Origin: DASZZZ01 sp036260375
Lineage (GTDB): Bacteria; Actinomycetota; CADDZG01; WHSQ01
Length of the DNA stretch: 48,202 nucleotides
Direction of reading: 5' to 3'
Assembly (NCBI GenBank): GCA_036260375.1
Contig: DASZZZ010000014.1
Coordinates: forward strand, 1-48,202
A program made the position numbers and the translations under genes. This document shows, in pieces, positions 39,343 through 46,071 of the stretch; position 1 is the first letter of the stretch, and each line of letters begins with the position of its first letter. The notes beneath the pieces were generated by a model. It worked only from the letters and a program-made list of their open reading frames with translations, was not told where the DNA came from and did not search any database.

Positions 39343-41547
39343 GTGGCCGAGGTCGTCGCCGCCCCGCCCCGGGGGCTCGAGCTGTTCGCCGCGCCGCGCC
39401 GGCGGACGCCGCTGCGCGTCCCGCCGCGGCAGGCGGCCGCGCTCGCCAAGCTCGGGATCGAGTCGGTCCAGGACCTGCTGCAGCACTACCCCCGCTACCA
39501 CGTCGACCGGCGCGACCTGCGCACGATCGCGCAGCTGAGCGCGCAGCCGCGCGGCGACGAGGTGCAGGTCCTCGCGCGAGTGCTGCGCGTCGACCGGCCG
39601 ATCAGGACGCGCAGCGGCAAGCGCCTCGTCAAGGCGGTCGTCGGAGACGAGACCGGCCGGCTGTCGATCACGTGGTTCAACCAGGACTGGATCGCCCGTG
39701 CGCTGTCGCCCGGCGTCGAGGCGTTCTTCTACGGGCGCCTCGACGTCTTCCGCGGGCGTCTGCAGATGACCGCGCCGCGCGTCGAGCTCGTGCGCACCGG
39801 GCGCGAGCCGTTCAACGTCGGGCGCATCGTGCCCGTGTACCCGGCGACCGCGGAGCTGTCGAGCGACCAGCTGCGGCGCCTCATCTGGCAGCACATCGGC
39901 CGCGCCGGCGACGTCCTCGACCCCGTCCCGCCCGACGTCGCGCGCCGCTTCGGCCTCATGGCCCGCGGCGACGCCCTGCGCCTGTTCCACTTTCCCGACA
40001 CCACGGACGACGTCGAGCGCGCCCGGCGCAGGCTCGTGTTCGACGAGCTGTTCACGCTCCAGCTCGGGCTCGTGTACCGCAAGGTGCGGCTCGAGCGCAG
40101 CGTGCGGGGCATCGCGCACCCCGTGCCGGCCCCCGCGTCGCTGCCGGAGACGTTCGTCGCCGGGCTCCCCTTCGAGCTCACCGGCGCGCAGCGCCGCGCG
40201 TGCGACGAGGTCGCCGCCGACATGGCGAGGACGTCGCCGATGCACCGTCTCGTCGAGGGCGAGGTCGGCTCGGGCAAGACCGTGGTCGCGCTGTACGCGT
40301 GCCTCGTGGCGGTCGAGGGCGGCAGGCAGGCCGCGTTCATGGCCCCGACCGAGGTCCTCGCGGAGCAGCACCACCTCACCGTCGACGACCTGCTCGGGCG
40401 CGCGTTCGGCGCCGAGGAGGGCGCGAACCTGTTCGCGGCGCTGTCGCGCCGGCCCGTCGTGCGGCTCCTTACGGGGTCGACGCCCGCGGCGCAGCGCGCC
40501 GAGGTGCTCGCGGGCGTGGCGTCGGGCCATGTCGACGTGCTCGTCGGCACCCACGCCCTCATCCAGGAGTCGGTCGCGTTCGCGCGTCTCGGGGTCGCGG
40601 TCGTCGACGAGCAGCACCGCTTCGGCGTCCACCAGCGGAAGCAGCTGCGCGACAAGGGGGCCGACGGGGAGCCCGACGTCCTCGTGATGACGGCGACGCC
40701 GATCCCGCGCACGCTCGCGGTCACGATCTACGGCGACCTCGACGTGTCGGTGCTCGACGAGCTGCCGCGCGGCCGGCGCCCGATTCGCACGGTCGTCGGG
40801 TCCGGCGACTCCGGCCGGGCGCGCGCCTACGACCTCGTGCGCTCCGAGGTCGCGGCCGGGCGGCAGGCGTTCGTCGTGTACGCGCTGCGCGACGACTCCG
40901 ACAGGGTCGAGCTGCGGAGCGCCAAGGCCGAGGCGACGCGGCTCGCCTCCGAGGTCTTCCCCGACCTCGCCGTCGGGCTCGTCCACGGCGACATGCGCAG
41001 CGCCGACAAGGAGGCCGCGATGGCGGCGTTTCGCGACGGGCGCACGCAGGTCCTCGTCGCGACCACCGTGGTGGAGGTCGGCGTCGACGTGCCCAACGCG
41101 ACCGTGATGATCGTCGAGGACGCCGACCGCTTCGGGCTCGCGCAGCTCCATCAGCTGCGCGGCCGCATCGGGCGCGGCGAGCACCCGTCGACGTGCGTCC
41201 TGCTCACCGAGCTCGACCTGACGCGCGCCGAGGACGATCCCGCCATCGGCCTCGCGGCGGAGCGCCTGAGGGCGGTCGAGACGACGACCGACGGCTTCGC
41301 GCTCGCCGAGGTCGACCTCCGCCAGCGCGGCGAGGGCCAGCTGTTCGGGGCGCGGCAGTCCGGGATGCCGCAGCTGAAGCTCGCGCGCGTCGTGCGCGAC
41401 CGCGACGTCGTGCAGCGGGCGCGCGCCACCGCGCTCGTGCTGCTCGAGGGCGATCCGGAGCTGCGCGCGTACGAGCACCAGGCGCTCGCGCGCGAGATGC
41501 GCGACCGCTTCCCGGAGCGCGCGCTCGACGTCGTCCAGTCCGGCTGA
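39343..41547 (+). CDS. recG: ATP-dependent DNA helicase RecG
   Basis: RecG remodels stalled forks and branched recombination intermediates. The 734-residue product has the N-terminal wedge/OB part (LLQHYPRYHVDRRDLRTI near 45, then VKAVVGDETGRLSITWFNQ), Walker A EGEVGSGKTVVAL (about 306-318), motif II DEQHRFG (about 423), MTATPIPRTLA, and the C-terminal QLHQLRGRIGRG (motif VI). All are complete. GTG 39343 is placed by the TAGGGT hexamer. It begins the unit recG-rsmD-coaD. Confidence 0.95.
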   Translation: MAEVVAAPPRGLELFAAPRRRTPLRVPPRQAAALAKLGIESVQDLLQHYPRYHVDRRDLRTIAQLSAQPRGDEVQVLARVLRVDRPIRTRSGKRLVKAVVGDETGRLSITWFNQDWIARALSPGVEAFFYGRLDVFRGRLQMTAPRVELVRTGREPFNVGRIVPVYPATAELSSDQLRRLIWQHIGRAGDVLDPVPPDVARRFGLMARGDALRLFHFPDTTDDVERARRRLVFDELFTLQLGLVYRKVRLERSVRGIAHPVPAPASLPETFVAGLPFELTGAQRRACDEVAADMARTSPMHRLVEGEVGSGKTVVALYACLVAVEGGRQAAFMAPTEVLAEQHHLTVDDLLGRAFGAEEGANLFAALSRRPVVRLLTGSTPAAQRAEVLAGVASGHVDVLVGTHALIQESVAFARLGVAVVDEQHRFGVHQRKQLRDKGADGEPDVLVMTATPIPRTLAVTIYGDLDVSVLDELPRGRRPIRTVVGSGDSGRARAYDLVRSEVAAGRQAFVVYALRDDSDRVELRSAKAEATRLASEVFPDLAVGLVHGDMRSADKEAAMAAFRDGRTQVLVATTVVEVGVDVPNATVMIVEDADRFGLAQLHQLRGRIGRGEHPSTCVLLTELDLTRAEDDPAIGLAAERLRAVETTTDGFALAEVDLRQRGEGQLFGARQSGMPQLKLARVVRDRDVVQRARATALVLLEGDPELRAYEHQALAREMRDRFPERALDVVQSG

Positions 41548-41584
41548 GCAGGGCATGCGACGTGCGCGGCGGCGTCGTTGGCGC

Positions 41585-41590
41585 TAACGT
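41585..41590 (+). promoter_or_regulatory. -10 hexamer TAACGT, leaderless rsmD
   Basis: TAACGT is followed by seven bases and ATG 41598; there is no Shine-Dalgarno, so rsmD may have its own leaderless start besides read-through from recG. Confidence 0.45.
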
Positions 41591-41597
41591 CGCGGGC

Positions 41598-42152
41598 ATG
41601 AGAGTCATCGCCGGGACCGCCAAGGGGCGGCGGCTCAAGGCGCCGGTCATGGGGACGAGGCCGATGACCGACCGGATCAAGGAGTCGGTCTTCTCGGCGC
41701 TGGGCGACGTCGACGGCCTCACGGTTCTCGACCTCTACGCGGGCTCGGGCGCGCTCGGGCTCGAGGCCCTGTCGCGCGGCGCGGCGCACGCCCGGTTCGT
41801 CGAGAGCGCCCGCGACGCGATCCTCAAGCTCGAGGAGAACATCGAGGCGACGGGGTTCGGTGAGCGCGCGGAGGTCGTGTGGGCCGACGTCGGCCACACG
41901 CTCGCGCGGACCGCCGACGAGCGCGTCGACCTCATCTTCCTCGACCCGCCGTACTCGACGCCCGCCGGCGCGGTGCTGTCCGACCTCGAGCTGCTCGTCA
42001 CCGGGGGATTCCTCGCGGACGACGGGCGCGTCGTCCTGCACCGGCCCGCCAAGGAGCGGCAGAGCGAGCCGTTCGGGTTGCGCGTGTCGTGGCGGCGGGA
42101 GTTCGGCCAGTCGCAGGTCGTCGTGTTCTGTCACGAGGAGGACGAGGACTAG
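41598..42152 (+). CDS. rsmD: 16S rRNA (guanine(966)-N(2))-methyltransferase
   Basis: RsmD methylates G966 of 16S rRNA with SAM. The 184-residue product has the start MRVIAGTAKGRRLKAP, TDRIKESVFSALG (about 23-35), motif I LDLYAGSGALGLEALSRGA (about 43-61) and the N-methylation motif LDPPY (about 114-118). The length is normal. It lies 50 bases after recG and abuts coaD with no gap, the standard order in actinobacteria. Confidence 0.93.
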   Translation: MRVIAGTAKGRRLKAPVMGTRPMTDRIKESVFSALGDVDGLTVLDLYAGSGALGLEALSRGAAHARFVESARDAILKLEENIEATGFGERAEVVWADVGHTLARTADERVDLIFLDPPYSTPAGAVLSDLELLVTGGFLADDGRVVLHRPAKERQSEPFGLRVSWRREFGQSQVVVFCHEEDED

Positions 42153-42656
42153 GTGGAGGCCCGGCGGGAGCGGCGCACGGCGCTGTGCCCGGGCTCGTTC
42201 GACCCGCCGACCAACGGCCACCTCGACGTCGTCGAGCGGACCGCGCGCTACTTCGAGCGCGTCGTGGTCGCCGTCATCGCGAACCCGTCGAAACAGCCGC
42301 TGTTCACGCTCGAGGAGCGGACGTCGATGCTGGCCGACGCCGTCGCGCACCTCGACAACGTCGAGATCGAGTCGTTCGACGGCCTTCTCGTGGACTTCGC
42401 GCGAGACCACGACGTCAGCGTCGTCGTCAAGGGCCTGCGTGCCGTGTCCGACTTCGAGTACGAGCTGCAGATGTCGCAGATGAACGCGGCGCTGTCGCCG
42501 GGGCTCGACACGATGTTCCTGACGGCGAAGCCCGCGTGGTCGTTCCTGTCGTCGAGCCTCGTCAAGGAGGTCGCGCGCTTCGGCGGCTCGGTCGACGGCC
42601 TCGTGCCGCCGGTCGTCGCCAAGGCGCTCGCGGAGCGCTTCCCGCAATCTCGGTGA
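42153..42656 (+). CDS. coaD: Phosphopantetheine adenylyltransferase
   Basis: CoaD adenylates phosphopantetheine, the penultimate step of CoA synthesis. The 167-residue product has the nucleotidyltransferase motif GSFDPPTNGH (about 14-23), VVKGLRAVSDFEYELQMSQMN (about 89-109, RxxxDxxYE type) and the closing SFLSSSLVKEVARFGG (about 130-145, ISSS-like). GTG 42153 follows directly on the rsmD stop with GGAGG-like sequence inside the end of rsmD. Confidence 0.94.
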   Translation: MEARRERRTALCPGSFDPPTNGHLDVVERTARYFERVVVAVIANPSKQPLFTLEERTSMLADAVAHLDNVEIESFDGLLVDFARDHDVSVVVKGLRAVSDFEYELQMSQMNAALSPGLDTMFLTAKPAWSFLSSSLVKEVARFGGSVDGLVPPVVAKALAERFPQSR

Positions 42657-42763
42657 CGTCAGGCGGGTCGCGGTAGCCTAGTGCTGCGCCCACGGAGGCA
42701 GCGTGGCGGCCGCGCCCCGCCCCACGGCACGACGACCGCCGCCCCGACACGCGTCAGGAGACG

Positions 42764-43303
42764 ATGACCATGGACCTCATCGAACGGATCGACGAGCTGC
42801 AGGTGCTGATCGAGGAGGCCAAGGCGGTCCCGCTGTCGAGCAGCGCGGTCGTCAACCGCGACGAGCTGCTCGAGCTCCTCGCACAGCTCAAGACCGAGAT
42901 CCCCGACGAGATCCGGCAGGCCCGCTGGATGGCCCGCGACCGGGACGAGCTCCTCGGCCGCGCCCGCAAGGAGGCGGACCGCATCCTGGCCGAGGCGCGC
43001 GAGCAGCGCGACCGCCTCCTGTCCCGCACCGAGATCGTCCACGCCGCCCAGCGCGAGGCCGAGCGCATCGTCGACGAGGCCAAGGAGCGCGCCGCCAAGA
43101 TGCGCACGGAGGCGGAGGACTACATCGACCAGAAGCTTGCGGGATTCGAGATCCTGCTCAACAAGACGCTGACCGTCGTCGGCAAGGGACGCCAGCAGCT
43201 GCAGGGTGAGCGCCAGCTCGGAGCGGTTCCGCAGGATGCCGACGGGCAGGTCGTGGCGCCGCCGTTCGACGCCGCCGCCGAGTTCACCGAGCCGGCCGTC
43301 TAG
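42764..43303 (+). CDS. SepIVA/DivIVA-like coiled-coil cell-division protein
   Basis: This 179-residue helical protein has a start LIERIDELQVLIEEAKAVPL (about 5-24), a SSSAVVNRDELLELLAQLK segment and a coiled coil at about 50-115 rich in Glu, Arg and Ala. Mycobacterial SepIVA (Rv2927c), a DivIVA-like division factor, lies in the same place before the DUF177 gene and rnc; by position and fold this is its counterpart. Older annotations call such genes ATP synthase subunit B-like. AGGAG precedes ATG 42764; ATG 42770 is nearly as good. Confidence 0.8.
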   Translation: MTMDLIERIDELQVLIEEAKAVPLSSSAVVNRDELLELLAQLKTEIPDEIRQARWMARDRDELLGRARKEADRILAEAREQRDRLLSRTEIVHAAQREAERIVDEAKERAAKMRTEAEDYIDQKLAGFEILLNKTLTVVGKGRQQLQGERQLGAVPQDADGQVVAPPFDAAAEFTEPAV

Positions 43304-43345
43304 CCCGGCCCGCCTGGCACAAGCTGGAAATCGAACCCGTTCTGG

Positions 43346-43351
43346 TATCAT
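43346..43351 (+). promoter_or_regulatory. Possible -10 (TATCAT) before the DUF177 gene
   Basis: TATCAT in a short AT-richer patch would start a transcript near 43358 with a 59-base leader carrying GGCGGAG before GTG 43417. It could drive the unit DUF177-rpmF-rnc-mutM. Confidence 0.4.
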
Positions 43352-43416
43352 CTCGCCCTGGCGCGCGCCGGGCGGCGCGCGCCGCACCTATCGACGCTCG
43401 GGGCGGAGACGCGCGC

Positions 43417-43935
43417 GTGCACACGCTTACGGTGCCGGTCGCCGAGATCCTCGGCGTACCCGGCGAGTACAGGGACATAACGATCCACGAGCCGCTGCCC
43501 GGAGTCGGGACCGTGCTGGCGCGCCTCGAGGACGCTCCCGTGCACGCCGACCTGCGGGCCGAGAGCGTGATCGAGGGCGTCCTCGTCACGGGGCGCGTCG
43601 CGGGCGACGCCTCGCTGCAGTGCGCCCGGTGTCTTGCGGAGTTCCCGGCGGGGATCGAGGTCGACGTGTGCGAGCTCTACGTCGGCCCCGAGCAGACGGT
43701 CGAGGAGGGCGAGGACGCCTACCGGGTCGTCGGGACCGAGGTGCACCTCGAGCCGATGCTGCGCGACGCGCTCACCCTCGCGCTGCCGGTCCGGCCGCTG
43801 TGCCGGGCCGAGTGCCGCGGCATCTGCGCGCGCTGCGGCGCGGATCTGAACTCGGGCCCGTGCGCGTGCACGGAGGACGACGTCGACCCGCGTTGGGCGC
43901 CGCTCGCCGCCCTGCGCGACAAGCTGGAGAGCTAA
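43417..43935 (+). CDS. DUF177/YceD family protein
   Basis: The 172-residue protein has the YceD/DUF177 pattern: an N-terminal beta part, the Cys pair LQCARCLAEF (about 68-77), then LEPMLRDALTLALPVRPLC and the second Cys set CRGICARCGADLN (about 133-145). These proteins are tied to 23S rRNA processing in plants and bacteria and sit before rpmF across many phyla. GTG 43417 is used. rpmF follows after 16 bases. Confidence 0.9.
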   Translation: MHTLTVPVAEILGVPGEYRDITIHEPLPGVGTVLARLEDAPVHADLRAESVIEGVLVTGRVAGDASLQCARCLAEFPAGIEVDVCELYVGPEQTVEEGEDAYRVVGTEVHLEPMLRDALTLALPVRPLCRAECRGICARCGADLNSGPCACTEDDVDPRWAPLAALRDKLES

Positions 43936-43951
43936 GAGGCGGGAGGACGCG

Positions 43952-44128
43952 ATGGCGGTTCCGAAGCGACGCAAGACGAGGTCGAAGATGCGCATGCGGC
44001 GCGCCCACTGGCGTGTCGACGCGCCGACCTACTCCGCGTGTCCGCAGTGCCGGGAGCCGAAGCTGCCGCACCGCGTGTGCCCGAACTGCGGCCACTACGC
44101 GGGTCGCCAGGCCGTCGAGACGGAGTAG
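43952..44128 (+). CDS. rpmF: 50S ribosomal protein L32
   Basis: This 58-residue L32 begins MAVPKRRKTRSKMRMRRAHW, the family hallmark, and has four zinc-binding cysteines: Cys30 and Cys33 (CPQC) and Cys43 and Cys46 (CPNC). It is a large-subunit protein near the exit of the peptidyl-transferase region. GGGAGGA lies before ATG 43952. The end of rpmF carries GGAG just before its stop, which would serve the next gene, rnc. Confidence 0.95.
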   Translation: MAVPKRRKTRSKMRMRRAHWRVDAPTYSACPQCREPKLPHRVCPNCGHYAGRQAVETE

Positions 44129-44132
44129 GACG

Positions 44133-44858
44133 ACGGGCTCCCTCGAAGCGCTCGGGATCCCGCCCGAGAGCGGCCCGTTGTACGAGCTCGCGCTCACGCA
44201 CCGCTCGTACGCGTTCGAGCGCAACGAAGAGACCGAGCACAACGAGCGGCTCGAGTTCCTCGGCGACTCGATCCTCGGCGCGGTCGTGACCGACCTGATC
44301 TACCGCACCTACCCGGATCTCGCCGAGGGCGACATGGCTCGTCTGCGGGCCGCGGTCGTCAACACGAGCGCGCTCGCCGACGTCGCGCGCTCGCTCGACG
44401 TCGGCCGCCACCTCAAGCTCGGTAAGGGCGAGGAGGCGTCCGGCGGCCGCGACAAGTCGTCGCTGCTCGCCAACACGTTCGAGGCGCTCGTCGGCGCGCT
44501 CTACCTCGACCGCGGCATCGAGGCCGTCCACGCGGCCCTCGCGCCGATCTTCTCGAGCCTCGTGTCGGCGATCGTGTCCGGCGGCGAGCGCTACGACGTC
44601 AAGACCGCGCTGCAGGAGGTCGTCGTCCGATCGCACTCGCTGTTTCCGTCGTACCGCGTCGCGTCGACCGGGCCCGACCACGACAAGCGCTTCACCGCGC
44701 ACGTCTACGTCGACGACGTCCTGTTCGGCGAGGGCAGCGGCCGCAGCAAGAAGGAGGCGGAGCAGAACGCGGCGCGCGAGGCGCTCGGACGCATGCGCGC
44801 CCGCAAGTCGAACGCGTCGGGAGGGGGGGAAAGGGGATCGGATGCCCGAGCTTCCTGA
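44133..44858 (+). CDS. rnc: Ribonuclease III (start codon uncertain, no ATG/GTG/TTG at the expected place)
   Basis: RNase III cuts double-stranded RNA and processes rRNA precursors. The frame shows SLEALGIPPESGPLYELAL, the signature NERLEFLGDSILGAVVTDL, LLANTFEALVGALYLDRG and a C-terminal dsRNA-binding domain (DVKTALQEVVVR ... GEGSGRSKKEAEQNAAREAL). The family N-terminus reaches back to about 44139, but the only standard codon there is TTG 44178, which would remove the first helix. ACG 44133 lies seven bases after GGAG (44122-44125) and is the best placed candidate. The residue matching E. coli catalytic Asp114 is Asn (LANTFEA). The end overlaps mutM by 17 bases. Confidence 0.85.
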   Translation, partial: TGSLEALGIPPESGPLYELALTHRSYAFERNEETEHNERLEFLGDSILGAVVTDLIYRTYPDLAEGDMARLRAAVVNTSALADVARSLDVGRHLKLGKGEEASGGRDKSSLLANTFEALVGALYLDRGIEAVHAALAPIFSSLVSAIVSGGERYDVKTALQEVVVRSHSLFPSYRVASTGPDHDKRFTAHVYVDDVLFGEGSGRSKKEAEQNAAREALGRMRARKSNASGGGERGSDARAS

Positions 44859-45693
44859 GATCGAGGTCCTGCGCCGGGACCTCGAGAAGGAGGTCGTCGG
44901 CCGGCGCGTGAAGGACGTCCAAGTCCGGCCCGGTACGAACTCGATGAAGGTGATCCGCCGTCATGGGCGGCGCAAGGACTTCGCCGACTTGCTCGTCGGC
45001 GCCAAGTTCGAGCGCGCCGAGCGCCGCGGGCGCCGGCTGGTGATCGGGCTGGACAACGCCCGCGCCCTCGTCGTCGACCTCGGCCCCGACGGGCGCCTGC
45101 TGAAGACGAGCACGTCGGACGCGCTCGCGCCCCACACCCACGTCGTCATCTCGTTCACGATCGGGGGCCAGCTCCGCTACGTCGACCCGACCAAGCGCGG
45201 CGAGGTGTTCGTGTCCGAGGCGGGCGAGGTCGAGAGCGGCAACGGGCTCCCGCGCGCGACGCTCGACCCGCTCGACGGCCAGAACCCGCTGACGTGGCAG
45301 CATTTCTACAGCCTGCTCGAAGCGCACGAGGCTCCGCTCAAGGAGCTGCTGATGAACGACGAGTTCGTGTGCGGCCTCGGCGAGCTGTACTCCGACGAGG
45401 TCCTCTTCTGCGCCGGCATCCGCTTCGACCGGCCCGCCAACCGGCTCTCGTCGCAGGACGTGCGCCGGCTCTACCGCGGCCTGATGGAGACGATGCACGA
45501 CGCACTCAAGGCGCGCGGCACGTCGCTGGGCAAGAACGGCTTTCGCGACCTGCAGGGGGGGCCCGGGTCGTTCCAGCTGGAGCTCAAGGTGTACCAGCGC
45601 GAGGGGGAGCCGTGCCCGCGCTGCCGGCACAGCATCGAGAAGCAGCCGGTCGACGGCACGGTGACGTACTTCTGCCCCCAGTGCCAGTCGTGA
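44842..45693 (+). CDS. mutM: Fpg/Nei-family DNA glycosylase homologue (MutM-like, key residues changed)
   Basis: The 283-residue product has the length, PELPEIEVL start (Pro2 and Glu3 present), H2TH region (NDEFVCGLGELYSDEVLFCAGI) and C-terminal zinc finger CPRC...CPQC of formamidopyrimidine-DNA glycosylase. Yet conserved functional residues differ: the Lys57 position is Arg64 (RRGRRLV for RRGKYLL), HLGMSG is DLGPDG, DPRRFG is DPTKRG, the GIGN Asn is Glu and the zinc-finger Arg258 position is Thr. It may have new specificity or have lost 8-oxoG activity. The locus between rnc and smc is the normal place of mutM. It overlaps rnc by 17 bases; a GGAGGGGGG run precedes ATG 44842. Confidence 0.82.
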   Translation: MPELPEIEVLRRDLEKEVVGRRVKDVQVRPGTNSMKVIRRHGRRKDFADLLVGAKFERAERRGRRLVIGLDNARALVVDLGPDGRLLKTSTSDALAPHTHVVISFTIGGQLRYVDPTKRGEVFVSEAGEVESGNGLPRATLDPLDGQNPLTWQHFYSLLEAHEAPLKELLMNDEFVCGLGELYSDEVLFCAGIRFDRPANRLSSQDVRRLYRGLMETMHDALKARGTSLGKNGFRDLQGGPGSFQLELKVYQREGEPCPRCRHSIEKQPVDGTVTYFCPQCQS

Positions 45694-45738
45694 GGACCTG
45701 TCGGGCGACGCCCTGCGTCGGATGGAGGAGGGTGCGGA

Positions 45739-46014
45739 TTGGAAGATAGGACGCGCGTCCACGTCTTCGTCAACGGCGATCTCGGCGGCGCCGACTTCCG
45801 TCAGGCGATCGCCGACAAGGCGAACGAGCTGGGCGTGACGGGGTGGGTGAAGAACCTAGCCGACGGGCGGATCGAGGCCGTCCTGGAGGGCCCGCGCGAC
45901 GAGGTCTACCGCGTCGTGGGGCTGTGCCGGGCGGGTCCCGCCGGCACGCGCGTCTCGGGCGTCCAGGTCGACCGCGAGCCACCCAAGAACGAGCGCGCCT
46001 TCAAGGTCAAGTAG
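45739..46014 (+). CDS. Acylphosphatase-like protein with altered phosphate loop
   Basis: The 91-residue protein has the acylphosphatase fold: strand RVHVFVNG, catalytic Arg21, helix AIADKANELGVTGW, catalytic Asn39 in GWVKNLADGRIEAVLEG and the closing strands. The phosphate-cradle motif, normally GxVQGVGFR, reads GDLGGADFR, so Arg and Asn stay but the loop is changed. TTG 45739 follows GGAGGAGGG by six bases. Its place between mutM and smc is the usual one for acyP in actinobacteria. Confidence 0.78.
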   Translation: MEDRTRVHVFVNGDLGGADFRQAIADKANELGVTGWVKNLADGRIEAVLEGPRDEVYRVVGLCRAGPAGTRVSGVQVDREPPKNERAFKVK

Positions 46015-46059
46015 CTCCGCCGGGCGTCCGATTTCCGCCGTCGCCGGCGAACGCGCTGG

Positions 46060-46065
46060 TAGCTT
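46060..46065 (+). promoter_or_regulatory. -10 hexamer TAGCTT, leaderless smc
   Basis: TAGCTT ends six bases before ATG 46072; no Shine-Dalgarno is present in the 57-base gap after the acylphosphatase-like gene. Confidence 0.45.
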
Positions 46066-46071
46066 GACCCG

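Noticed and set aside
42703..43209. 168-codon plus-strand ORF with GGAGG in front
   Set aside because: It runs out of frame through the SepIVA-like gene and its product is Arg/Pro-rich; the SepIVA-like frame has the coiled coil and correct neighbours.
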